Source: G020354025 sp964621455 (GTDB lineage Bacteria; Fidelibacterota; Marinisomatia; SCGC-AAA003-L08; TS1B11). Taken from it: a stretch of DNA of 64,000 bases. The stretch's first letter is position 1. Each line of letters begins with the position of its first letter. Positions 52,046 to 61,198 of this stretch are shown here, piece by piece. A program made the translations under genes and the position numbers. Under the pieces are notes generated by a model that worked only from the letters and a program-made list of their open reading frames with translations, had not been told where the DNA came from and searched no databases. The DNA lies in the NCBI GenBank assembly GCA_964621455.1, contig CAZULW010000008.1, forward strand, positions 1 through 64,000, given 5' to 3'.

Positions 52046-52156
52046 CTGGGCCCTATTAGCCGGGCGTCACCTTCGTCACCCACGCCCGGCTGACACCCAA
52101 TTGCCGGGCTAACTCAGCCCGGGTTCAGCAAAATGCGGGGGCAGCCTTTAGCCGGG
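52046..52156. repeat. GC-rich repeat-like block
   Basis: Several GCCGGG/CCCGGC inverted units plus CACCTTCGTCACC (52068-52080), an exact match to 33131-33143 in a similarly built block (33131-33196). Lies between the nucleoside hydrolase and the ADP-ribosylglycohydrolase-fold gene. Confidence 0.4.
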
Positions 52157-52177
52157 TTACTGTCCTAAAAACCACCG

Positions 52178-54181
52178 TTAATCCAATAGCGTATGATAGT
52201 CCGGCAAAGGTTCGTGAGCGGACAACTCGGTGATCGAGGTAAATCGAGTGAAGGCGCTATACCAATGCTCAACTCCTCCCGCTTCCCCACGTATGCGTAT
52301 AGCCGATGTCACTACTGGCCTGAAGGCAAGCAGATATTCCACAAAGTGAGGTTTATTGAATCGTTCCCCTCCCGGCATCAACGAAGGGCTGATAACCAAA
52401 TCCTCCACGGATTGCCAGCCGCCTTCTTGGTCACGATACTCCACATTGAGGGAGGTAAACCAGCCGCCGTTTTCCTCTACGGAGCCGGTATGGAAACCAA
52501 GTAGACCTAGGTTTTGGGATTCCTTCCACTCATAACCATAGTAATCCGGGTCCTCTTTCGCGGTGCTGGTGATACTGTAATAGGTGGAGCTGTCCCCGAG
52601 GCGCTTCCCGTCGCGGATGGCTTCAATGTCATCTGTATAAAGCGAGTGCGCCACAGTCAGCCACATGGCATCACGCCTCTCGACATCAGGTACAGGCACG
52701 TTCGTCAGGATCCTGTCAGCCACCGGTGCCAGGTTTCTACCACGCACCACGAGCATGAATTCACGCTGAATCTTCGCACCACCCTGGGAAACCTCAAGCA
52801 CAACCTGGTATACCCCGGGTGTTGTCGGTGTACCTGACAGAACACCATTATGCAATCGAATTCCATCTGGCAATGAGCCTGATACAACCCGCCATTGATA
52901 CGGCGGCTTGCCGCCCGAGATATAAAAGGGATACTCCATTTCCTTTCCCACTTCCATATAGGGCATGGGCGCCCCAGGGAACTCAAGGGGAGCAACGAAT
53001 TCCGCATCAGGATTTATCAGATAGAATGCCTTCCCATTTTCTATGACCTTCCGGCCGCCGTGGTTCAGGATAATCTCTTCGCCCTGAGCGGCCATGCGCG
53101 CCGCCATGTCTTTCAGACTGGCATCGGGCATATCGTATCGCGATACGTTTTTATACAGATCGTTAAAAGGCAATTCCCATTCGGATTCGGGCAACGGATG
53201 AAGCAGCTCGGGTGGAAGTCCTTTGGTGCCCAGTACCACTCCCAATAACCCACACATTGTAGCTGCCTGATTGTCCGCATCAAAGCCGATTGCGCAGGCC
53301 AAATCGAGCGTTTTCTGGAAACTCCCCTCTCCATAGAGCAGCGCAAGGATTCCACAAGCACCATTGAGATTAGCGTTCCAGATAGTCCTGGTCTCCACCG
53401 GTTCGTTATGGTAGTACTTCTCCGCCATCTCCTGACGGGCCCGCTTCCAATCGTGGGGGTATTTGCGATGCAAGGCTTTCATGTCCTCGACTGTCTGCAC
53501 AAAGCGGCTGCCCTGAGGCAGGGCCTGAGTCCCGATATCAATCAATTTGTGAATATCCGACTCGAAGAAAGCCGCCCCATACATCGCACCGTAGTGGATG
53601 GTGGGCTCAATGCCCCAGTGGTCATCGGTGATACGGGCCGCCCAGCCGGACTTGTCAGCCGCATAGCGCACCATGCCAGGGGCCGTCACCGCCCAGATCT
53701 CATTAACCAACTGTGGATCAATCTGGAACCAGTGGGGATTGATCTCCTTCATGCCGGTTACTGGCGGCGTATATCCATAATGCATGAAAGCGAGTGCCGC
53801 CCGGTTAGCCAGCCAGACCCGCTTACGTACATGATGCAACCAATGGTCAGTCAGATCGGCATAGGTGGGTTCGAAGCCCTTCTCTTCCATGGCCAGCAAA
53901 TACATATACTCGATATCGGTATCATCATCAGAAAAGGCACCGCCGATTTCTTTCAGACGATCAATGTTGCGCCCATAGCCATACGGAAAGGTCGCGGGAC
54001 CCGGCTCGTCTATATAGGCATTTTCATGCGGCAGGCCATATATGTTGCCTATTATCTGTCCCAGCCAGGAGGCATAAACCTTGTCCTGATATTCTGCAAC
54101 CGATATTTTTGCCTGTTTGATGCAGCCCGAAAGTAGCAAGCCTATCAATACAATCGTTAGATAGCTCCTGAATGGTTTCAT
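52178..54181 (-). CDS. lipoprotein ADP-ribosylglycohydrolase-fold protein with Ig-like and discoidin-like domains
   Basis: 667 residues. The signal ends LLSGCIK (lipobox). Residues about 30-370 are an ARH-type all-helical domain: GQIIGNIYGLP, the metal motif FSDDDTDIEYMYL, and the second metal site GFDADNQAATMCGLLG. Residues about 405-500 look like an Ig-like (He_PIG) module (YPFYISGGKPPYQWRVVSGS). The rest resembles an F5/8-type C domain. ARH enzymes cleave N- or O-glycosidic bonds to ribose. Being extracytoplasmic with glycan-binding-like modules, it likely acts on an external riboside or glycoside, not on intracellular ADP-ribosylated protein. Confidence 0.85.
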   Translation of the reverse strand: MKPFRSYLTIVLIGLLLSGCIKQAKISVAEYQDKVYASWLGQIIGNIYGLPHENAYIDEPGPATFPYGYGRNIDRLKEIGGAFSDDDTDIEYMYLLAMEEKGFEPTYADLTDHWLHHVRKRVWLANRAALAFMHYGYTPPVTGMKEINPHWFQIDPQLVNEIWAVTAPGMVRYAADKSGWAARITDDHWGIEPTIHYGAMYGAAFFESDIHKLIDIGTQALPQGSRFVQTVEDMKALHRKYPHDWKRARQEMAEKYYHNEPVETRTIWNANLNGACGILALLYGEGSFQKTLDLACAIGFDADNQAATMCGLLGVVLGTKGLPPELLHPLPESEWELPFNDLYKNVSRYDMPDASLKDMAARMAAQGEEIILNHGGRKVIENGKAFYLINPDAEFVAPLEFPGAPMPYMEVGKEMEYPFYISGGKPPYQWRVVSGSLPDGIRLHNGVLSGTPTTPGVYQVVLEVSQGGAKIQREFMLVVRGRNLAPVADRILTNVPVPDVERRDAMWLTVAHSLYTDDIEAIRDGKRLGDSSTYYSITSTAKEDPDYYGYEWKESQNLGLLGFHTGSVEENGGWFTSLNVEYRDQEGGWQSVEDLVISPSLMPGGERFNKPHFVEYLLAFRPVVTSAIRIRGEAGGVEHWYSAFTRFTSITELSAHEPLPDYHTLLD

Positions 54182-54212
54182 ACAGCCTCCACAGGGTGCT
54201 TTTCCATTATGA

Positions 54213-55829
54213 TTACTCGAACACGATGGTCCGTGCCACTCTCAACTTGGTCCCCGTCGACTTTGCATTTTTCTTCCCGTTGACAACCATTCGGATGGTA
54301 TGTTGGCCAGGTGGCAGGTTCAGGATGTGAAAAAGGTGCGCACCATTCAGCCAGTGAAATCCGGCTCCGGTTTCGGTGACCCAATAGTAATTATCGATCT
54401 CACGGACGAACTCGTCGTCAACATAGACGTCCGCCTTGCCACCGTCCCGGTCCCACCGTCCCATGATCACAGCACCCGTGCCGCTGAAGGTAAAGATAAA
54501 CTCCGATCCCTCTTCGTCCGCGATTCTTTGGGTTTCGCTGCTTCCCCATTGACGATGTATAACCTCTTGCCAGTTGCCATTCCATTCCCATGCTGCATCA
54601 TCCTGGACCGTTGTCCGGTAGGCCGCCTCAAGGTCGGGAAAAGAGACCTCCAGCATAGGTGGCTCGGGTGATTCTTCCTGTATGTAACAGGTATTATCTT
54701 CAATGTACCCGCCGTTACGCTGGATCAGCTCCAAGGCATGGTCCAGGGTTCGATCAACCACCGAATTAAACGAATAGGAGGTATGAATGAACGTCTGGTC
54801 AGCCATAGCGGGAATATCACGCTTCCAAGTCTCGGGAATCCGCTCATATCCCAGGATTATTCCCAGAACGCCTGCTGCATTCGAGGGATTACAGTCCGAG
54901 TCCTGCCCACAGCGTGTACTGATTTCCATCGTTTTCTCAAAATCCCCGCCACCAAATAGAAGGCCCATAGCGATGTAAGCGCCGTTCAGTTTCGCATCGA
55001 TACTGAAGGGGTCCAGTGCTCCGCAGATATCAACTGTGCCCCACTCATCCTGTAGGGCATGCCAAGTGGCACGCCAGTCTGTATGGTTATTCCGGTACCC
55101 CTCTAGCACATCCTCAATTACCTGTGCATAGCCACTCTCGGCGGGTATTGAGGCCAAGGCTGTTCGCACAATGGTCTCGATATCACTTTCAAAATATGCT
55201 GCGGCGTATAGCGCACTCACAAACATACCACCGTAGACGCCATCACCATAATTCATGATATGGCCGATCCGGTCACACAACGCATTGGCGCTCTGAGGCA
55301 TCCCCGGATTCATGAAGCCGATAAAATCAGCCTCGATCTGGAAGTCGATGTCATCTGCGTGCAGATTGTACTGCGGATGACCGGAGAGAGGAGGCATAAT
55401 CCCATCCCAGACATTCTTCCTGGCTTTCCGGTTGGCGTGGAAGAGCATATAACCAGCATTAGCAAAGTCTTCGGCAAACTTCTCGGCTGGCGCATCGATG
55501 CCATATTCATCCATCGTCATCATGAACGTCATCTGTACATAGAGATCATCCTGCCAGATAGCATCCCGGACACTGGCCGGATCCCAGGCGATTTCATCCT
55601 CATTGATAATCCCGTTATATTGGAATTCAGTGGGACCGCCATAAGCGACACCGATGATCTTCCCGGCCCATCCGCCGGCAATCTTATTCCGCAGCTCCCC
55701 CTTGGTGATCTGGACATACTCGGTCTTCTCCCCCTGGCAACCGATGCAGCAAACCAGAACCCATACAATCAGGAGCAGGGTTTTACACTTCGGCAGTATA
55801 TTCCTGTGAGATTCACGAGAATACATCAT
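54213..55829 (-). CDS. lipoprotein ADP-ribosylglycohydrolase-fold protein, paralogue with C-terminal beta-sandwich
   Basis: 538 residues. The signal ends CCIGCQG (lipobox). The ARH domain shows IAGGWAGKIIGVAYGGPTEF, an altered first metal motif WQDDLYVQMTFM, and STRCGQDSDCNPSNAAGVLG for the second. Residues about 400-538 form a beta-sandwich, with FSGTGAVIMGRWDRDGGKAD and a PPGQHTIRMVV segment, resembling carbohydrate-binding domains. It is a clear relative of the gene at 57092 (same motifs and domain order) and lies 31 bases upstream of the gene at 52178. Confidence 0.87.
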   Translation of the reverse strand: MMYSRESHRNILPKCKTLLLIVWVLVCCIGCQGEKTEYVQITKGELRNKIAGGWAGKIIGVAYGGPTEFQYNGIINEDEIAWDPASVRDAIWQDDLYVQMTFMMTMDEYGIDAPAEKFAEDFANAGYMLFHANRKARKNVWDGIMPPLSGHPQYNLHADDIDFQIEADFIGFMNPGMPQSANALCDRIGHIMNYGDGVYGGMFVSALYAAAYFESDIETIVRTALASIPAESGYAQVIEDVLEGYRNNHTDWRATWHALQDEWGTVDICGALDPFSIDAKLNGAYIAMGLLFGGGDFEKTMEISTRCGQDSDCNPSNAAGVLGIILGYERIPETWKRDIPAMADQTFIHTSYSFNSVVDRTLDHALELIQRNGGYIEDNTCYIQEESPEPPMLEVSFPDLEAAYRTTVQDDAAWEWNGNWQEVIHRQWGSSETQRIADEEGSEFIFTFSGTGAVIMGRWDRDGGKADVYVDDEFVREIDNYYWVTETGAGFHWLNGAHLFHILNLPPGQHTIRMVVNGKKNAKSTGTKLRVARTIVFE

Positions 55830-55870
55830 TCTCCCCCATTAGCTTACCAATCCTGAAACCATTGCTCGAG

Positions 55871-56788
55871 TCAACCGGCGAATTTCTTGATTTCTTTCAA
55901 CGTCGGCATAGACGGTTGTGCGCCCATCCGGGTGGCCGAGAGAGCCCCAGCTAGATTGGCAAATCGCACAGCTTCTTCTAGGGATTTATCTTCTGCAAGG
56001 GCAAATGCCAGTGCGCCATTAAACGCGTCCCCTGCAGCGGTGGTATCAACCGCTTTTACCTCCGCGGACGGTATCTGTTGAGCACCCTCATCGGTGATTA
56101 CAATCGCACCCTTGGCACCCAGCGTGATGATGACGTTTTCGACGCCCCGCTGCTTGAGCCGCGCTGCAGCTTCCCTGGTGGAGGCATCATCGGTAATGCT
56201 TATCCCTGAGAGCAGCTCGGCTTCGGTTTCATTTGGAGTAAGCACCGTGACATTACCTAACAACTCGTCATCCAAGTCCCTCGCTGGCGCAGGATTAAGG
56301 ATGACTTTCACACCCATTTCCTTGGCTGTCCGGGCGGCATCCTGGACAGTCTCGATAGGCGTTTCCAGCTGCAGGAGTAACACTTTGGCCGCTTCCAATT
56401 CTGCCCGCGCAGCTGTCACGTCTTCGATCGATAATTGACCATTGGCACCGGATGCTACCCCGATACTGTTTTCACCTCCCTGATCCACGAAAATGAGGGC
56501 TACGCCGGAAGGGCACTGTTCGTCTTGTACGATAAAATCAGTGTGAATTCCTTCCTGCCTGAATCCCTCTATCGCCTGCTGACCAAAGATGTCCTTACCA
56601 ATTCGAGCAATAAAGGTTACCTCCCCGCCAAGCCGCGCGGCCGCCACGGCCTGGTTAGCTCCTTTACCCCCGGCAGCCATGATGAACTCGCCCCCGATTA
56701 GGGTTTCACCCGGACCTGGTAAGCGGTCCATTTTGATAATCATGTCGGTATTCGAGCTTCCAACAACGACTATTTTGAGTTTATTCAT
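55871..56788 (-). CDS. rbsK: ribokinase
   Basis: 305 residues, normal RbsK length. The substrate motif MAAGGKGANQAVAAARLG and the C-terminal ATP/catalytic motif DTTAAGDAFNGALAFAL are present; the variant AAGD replaces the usual GAGD but keeps the catalytic Asp. NPAPAR and LTPNETEAELL are also typical ribokinase segments. It phosphorylates D-ribose to ribose-5-phosphate. Placed between two ARH-fold hydrolase genes and near a nucleoside hydrolase, it identifies ribose as the probable product of this locus. Confidence 0.95.
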   Translation of the reverse strand: MNKLKIVVVGSSNTDMIIKMDRLPGPGETLIGGEFIMAAGGKGANQAVAAARLGGEVTFIARIGKDIFGQQAIEGFRQEGIHTDFIVQDEQCPSGVALIFVDQGGENSIGVASGANGQLSIEDVTAARAELEAAKVLLLQLETPIETVQDAARTAKEMGVKVILNPAPARDLDDELLGNVTVLTPNETEAELLSGISITDDASTREAAARLKQRGVENVIITLGAKGAIVITDEGAQQIPSAEVKAVDTTAAGDAFNGALAFALAEDKSLEEAVRFANLAGALSATRMGAQPSMPTLKEIKKFAG

Positions 56789-57091
56789 CGGTCTTACCCT
56801 TTATTAACAAGTAAATAATTATGCTTCTGGCTGAAATATTTTGTCCCTGTGAAGGCAGTCCACGATAGGCAAGAACGTCAGCGATGATGGCAATGAAAAC
56901 TCAGGTAACCCCTACAAATGAAACGACTACTTTTTCAGCTACCAGTTTCCGTGTATTGACCTGAGAGCACCAACAGATCATGGGTATAACGAGCATGAAG
57001 ACTACGAAAACATACGACTCTACTATAACCGCATTGCCGTTCTTCCTTCAATTATACTGGATTCAAGCCAGTCGTCTTACTCTATAAAAGC
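56789..57091. other. gene-free gap between ribokinase and ARH-fold gene
   Basis: 303 bases without a plausible gene or clear repeat. It may hold a promoter for rbsK (minus strand), but I see no convincing consensus. Confidence 0.4.
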
Positions 57092-58678
57092 CTAGCTTTT
57101 TATCGACGTAAAAACCGTAGCGCTCCTTACATATATGCGCGATCCCGTTGCCTCGGGTTTCTTTTCTCCGGTAACAACAAGTTTTACGGTGTGTTTTCCC
57201 GGCGTCAAATTCAATACGTGCCACAAGAAGGCATCATTTTTCCCTTCGCCAGCCCACCAGTAATAGGTATCAACATTGCGGTGCAGCTTGCCATCCACAT
57301 AGACATCGGCTTTGCCCCCATCCTGGGCCCAATTCCCTTGTAAGACCACGCCAGAGCCGCTAAAGGTGAAGGTCACTTCAGCTCCACGTTCATCCGTGAA
57401 TTTGGCCAGCGGTACCTCGTTCTCACTTCTCCATTGTCTACCGCGCAGAGTTTCCCAATCACCTTTCCAGTCCCAACCGGGACCATCGAACACGTTCGAA
57501 CTGTAGATGGGGAACGAGGCGGGAAAAGACACTTCAAGCGGTGGTGCCTTCGGCGCTTCCACCGGAATGGTCACACCGCCGGCAGTCACTTCCCCGCCGT
57601 TCTCTTGAATCAACTGTTTGGCATATTTCAGCGTATTCTCGACAACAGAGTTGAATGAATAGTCTGTAAATATGAAGGTCGAATCAGCCAGGGGCGCTAT
57701 GCCGGCCGTCCATTTTTCTGGTATGTTGCTGTATCCTTTGATAACGCCGACAACGGCGGCCGCATTGGAAGGATTGCAATCCGAGTCCTGCCCGCAACGG
57801 GTGGAGATCTCCAACGTTTTACCGAAGTCTCCCTCTCCGTAAAGCAAACCCATGACGATGTAGGCACCGTTTATTGTGGCATCAATGTTGAACGGATCCA
57901 GCGCACCACATATATCTACATTGCCCCACTTAGCCTCCAGCTCGGCCCAGGCTGAACGCCAATTCTTGGGGTATTTGGCGTGCAGATCGATGACATCCTG
58001 GATCGCCTTGGCGTAACCACTCTCCGCTGGAATGGCACGTAAGGCCTGTTTCACGATGGTTTGAATGTCATCTTCAATATAGGCCTGGGTGTACAATCCA
58101 GCTACAAACATGCCACCGTACACGCCGTCACCATAATTCATGATGTGACCGACTTTGTCGGCGAACTTATTGGCGGTTTGCGGCATACCGGGGCACATCA
58201 AGCCGATGTAGTCGGCCTCGATCTGGAAATCGATGTCGTCGGCATGCAGGCTGTATTCGGGGCTGCCTGATTCCGGCGGCATGATACCATCCCAGAAGTT
58301 CTTTCTGGCCTGTACATTGGCATGCCACAGGCGATAGCCTGCATTGGCAAACGATTCGGCGAACTTTTCCGCCGGGGCATCCATGCCATACCGGTCCATT
58401 GTCATCATGAAACTCATCTGGACATACATGTCATCCTGGCGAAGGGAATTTGCCACCCTGCCGGGTTCCCAGGGGAGCTCCTTTTCGTAAGTTTCTCCTC
58501 TTGCTCTGAACTCCGTCGGAGCGCCGTAGGATACGCCGATCATTTTGCCGGCCCAACCGCCGGCGATCTTGTCCCGCAACTGCGCCATGCTCAACTGCTT
58601 CGTCCCTGCTTGAGCGTAGGACGAAAAAATGGCAGCGGCCAGCACGACTGAACAGGTAATCATAATTATCTTTTTCAT
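57092..58678 (-). CDS. secreted ADP-ribosylglycohydrolase-fold protein with C-terminal beta-sandwich
   Basis: 528 residues. A classical signal peptide (1-24, ending SYAQAG) replaces the lipobox of its relative at 54213. The ARH domain has IAGGWAGKMIGVSYGAPTEF, RQDDMYVQMSFM and STRCGQDSDCNPSNAAAVVG. The C-terminal beta-sandwich begins near 395 (FDGPGWDWKGDWETLRG) and includes FSGSGVVLQGNWAQDGGKAD. Similarity to 54213 across the full length indicates duplication. The altered metal motif (QDDMYVQM for TDDT) may signal a substrate other than ADP-ribosyl groups. Confidence 0.87.
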   Translation of the reverse strand: MKKIIMITCSVVLAAAIFSSYAQAGTKQLSMAQLRDKIAGGWAGKMIGVSYGAPTEFRARGETYEKELPWEPGRVANSLRQDDMYVQMSFMMTMDRYGMDAPAEKFAESFANAGYRLWHANVQARKNFWDGIMPPESGSPEYSLHADDIDFQIEADYIGLMCPGMPQTANKFADKVGHIMNYGDGVYGGMFVAGLYTQAYIEDDIQTIVKQALRAIPAESGYAKAIQDVIDLHAKYPKNWRSAWAELEAKWGNVDICGALDPFNIDATINGAYIVMGLLYGEGDFGKTLEISTRCGQDSDCNPSNAAAVVGVIKGYSNIPEKWTAGIAPLADSTFIFTDYSFNSVVENTLKYAKQLIQENGGEVTAGGVTIPVEAPKAPPLEVSFPASFPIYSSNVFDGPGWDWKGDWETLRGRQWRSENEVPLAKFTDERGAEVTFTFSGSGVVLQGNWAQDGGKADVYVDGKLHRNVDTYYWWAGEGKNDAFLWHVLNLTPGKHTVKLVVTGEKKPEATGSRIYVRSATVFTSIKS

Positions 58679-58948
58679 TTTGTTTACCTCCGTTATGATA
58701 AACGTTTTTGTTATTTCATCTCAAGCGAATATCCCGGCCCACCGAGTGTCCGAATACCCCATCGTAGAATAGAGCACATTAGTCAATGTTCTCAACCTGT
58801 GCCCGGTAACACAAGCACGGAAGATTTATTTTTTACTGCGGGGCTAAGGAAAACTGATCGCCACATCCGGGTTGACGGAATTAGAGTAGCACTGGATCAG
58901 TATGGATCCATCTGGGGAACATCATCGTCTTGGCTTTTAGTGCTCGAT

Positions 58949-59953
58949 TTACGTCACCCTCGCCGTTATGATGAGAGCTAAACCAACGATGAAAGACGTG
59001 AACATGAGCGCAATAAGTCGGTTGGTTCCCGCCGGCGCATCTTTGAACTCCTTCCAGATGAAAACGCCCCAGAAAGCCGCCACCATGGTCGCTCCCTGGC
59101 CAAGTCCGTAGGAAATCGCAAATCCAGCAGCGCCCGCCGCGATAATGCTGAAAGACATCCCTATCCCCCAGATAATACCGCCTAGGATACCAATCGAGTG
59201 TAAGCGGGCATCTCCCTTGGCGAGGTAGTCACGATATCGTACCGGCTCGCCCACGAAAGGCTTGGCCATCACAAAGCTATTCCAAACGAAGTTGGATACC
59301 AGTAAGCCGATAGAGAAAACCACTACCGCCGAATAGGGGCTCATCTTGCCCGCCTCAAGGGTGATGAAATTCTCCGACATTGACGCAGCGACGAAACGAT
59401 AGAAAAAGCCCATTAATACACCCGCAGCGATGGAGATGATGATGCCCTTGGTGGGGGTTTTCTGACCCTCAGAGGGGAGTCGGCGATATGCCAGGGCATC
59501 CGTTATGATCGCCACCACAACCAGGGCCACGCCCAAGAATAAAAACACCGGATTTCCCAATGGCGTAGCGATATAGTTGGTAATCACGCCAAGAACCAAG
59601 GCCAAGCCCACACCGATAGGAAAGGCCACCGCCATCCCGGCAATATCAATAGCAGCAACCAGGAGAATATTGGACAAGTTGAAAATCACACCACCCAGAA
59701 AAGCCAGCCACAGGGAGTTGAGTGATGCCTGACCAAGATCGGTAAAGAAACCGCGGCCGACGGAACCGAAGCTGCCCAAGGTCAGGGCGAGGATTAAGGA
59801 TAACAGCAAGACACCGATGGCGTAGTCCCAATAGAAAAGCTGAAAAGGCCACGTCTTAGTCGCCAGCTTCTGCGTATTCGCCCAGGATCCCCAGCATAAC
59901 ATCGTAATAAAACACAATATCAAAGCAAGTGTATAGGATTCAACAGCTACCAT
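58949..59953 (-). CDS. GRP/RhaT-type sugar transporter
   Basis: 334 residues with about ten membrane segments in a drug/metabolite-transporter fold. Features of the glucose/ribose porter group include the N-terminal LCWGSWANTQKLA, PIGVGLALVLGVITNYI and the C-terminal GILGGIIWGIGMSFSIIA. Members carry ribose, glucose or rhamnose with a proton or sodium ion. Between ribose-releasing enzymes and ribokinase, ribose is the likely cargo. The gene is co-oriented with the ARH-fold gene 270 bases downstream. Confidence 0.87.
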   Translation of the reverse strand: MVAVESYTLALILCFITMLCWGSWANTQKLATKTWPFQLFYWDYAIGVLLLSLILALTLGSFGSVGRGFFTDLGQASLNSLWLAFLGGVIFNLSNILLVAAIDIAGMAVAFPIGVGLALVLGVITNYIATPLGNPVFLFLGVALVVVAIITDALAYRRLPSEGQKTPTKGIIISIAAGVLMGFFYRFVAASMSENFITLEAGKMSPYSAVVVFSIGLLVSNFVWNSFVMAKPFVGEPVRYRDYLAKGDARLHSIGILGGIIWGIGMSFSIIAAGAAGFAISYGLGQGATMVAAFWGVFIWKEFKDAPAGTNRLIALMFTSFIVGLALIITARVT

Positions 59954-60115
59954 TTTTCTCCCTTACTATGTACATCCTGTTTAAAAGATATGTTATATAC
60001 ACTGGACACCGGCCTCAATGCCGACCTGGATCCCGGTAAAAACGGACCCCTTCCCTAACAGTCCATGTTAAGCACTTCACACGGACGTCATCTAAACCTT
60101 AGGTAACCGTCTATA

Positions 60116-61141
60116 TTATTCGAATGAGAGGCCCAGGGTGAACATGTGCACAGTACCCAGGCGACCAAATGGAACATAGGCGTAATTAATGCCTGTGCCA
60201 AAATCACCGAAACCAATCTGCACACCACCACCGAAGGTGATTGATTCTTCATCATAACCACCACGATATCCACATCGAAGGGCCAACATCTTGTTGTAGT
60301 AGTATTCCACTCCAACATTCAACTTTTCTGGCCCATCATTGGGGTGGGAGCCTTCCACTGATACTGTGAGGAAGTGCGGGCTATCTTCAGCATCCAAAAA
60401 ATCCATAGCTAGCCCCACGCGAAAATCGATAGGCATGCGGATGTCTACCGGTTCAGCCTGGATATCTTCATCCCAGCCAGAAAGAGTCTTGTCCGATCCA
60501 AGATTCCTGGCCACCATGGCTAGACGTAAAGAACGCCAACCAGTGTAATAGGTGGTACCAAAATCTACCGATATGTTGCTCATACTCAGCTCAGCAATCG
60601 TTTCCTCGACCCAGCGGACGTTGCCGCCCAAGGACAGCCTATCGGTCACTTTTCTGGCGTATGATAAACCGGCAGCCAGATCGCCACCTGTGAACGTATT
60701 GCCAGTAATTACAGATTCCGTTACTCCGACACCTGCAACTTCCCGGTTGATTGTTTCCGGGATGTCTCCAACATCGAGTGAAGCGATACTTACAGCTACC
60801 ACCCCTTTGTCACCAAGGCTTTTCGCCAGGGAAAAGGTCTGATAACTGATATCAGCAAACCAGTTGATTCGGCCTAGCGAAACACCCATGTTGTCCACAT
60901 CAACGAGGGACGAAGGGTTACCGTAGACCGAGCTGGCATCACCGTGCGAAAGGGCTGTAAAACTGCCCCCCAGTGCTGAATATCTAGCATCGGCGTTGAT
61001 CTTCAGGAATTGCCATCCTGATAATCCAACTCGTTCAATTTCATAGGGCTCGATACCACTTTGTGCTTTCACACCCGATAGCATTACCAAGCCAACCAAT
61101 AGTGTATGACAGGCGAGCCTGACAAGTTTATTAAACTGCAT
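60116..61141 (-). CDS. PorV/PorQ-family outer membrane protein
   Basis: About 341 residues from ATG 61141, where ACGGAG lies at good distance; an ATG at 61147 and one at 61198, directly after the previous stop, are alternatives. A signal peptide ends GVKAQ. The mature protein has the PorV/UPF0164 hallmarks SARYSALGGSFTALSHGDAS (here NADARYSALGG) and VYGNPSSLV, then amphipathic beta strands ending in Phe-Glu (LGLSFE). PorV acts in type IX secretion and related proteins are outer membrane barrels. It directly follows the surface-protein gene. Confidence 0.85.
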   Translation of the reverse strand: MQFNKLVRLACHTLLVGLVMLSGVKAQSGIEPYEIERVGLSGWQFLKINADARYSALGGSFTALSHGDASSVYGNPSSLVDVDNMGVSLGRINWFADISYQTFSLAKSLGDKGVVAVSIASLDVGDIPETINREVAGVGVTESVITGNTFTGGDLAAGLSYARKVTDRLSLGGNVRWVEETIAELSMSNISVDFGTTYYTGWRSLRLAMVARNLGSDKTLSGWDEDIQAEPVDIRMPIDFRVGLAMDFLDAEDSPHFLTVSVEGSHPNDGPEKLNVGVEYYYNKMLALRCGYRGGYDEESITFGGGVQIGFGDFGTGINYAYVPFGRLGTVHMFTLGLSFE

Positions 61142-61198
61142 ATCCATTTCTCCGTTAATGATTGAGTATTTTTTGAAATGGTTCTTCATGAAATTCAT

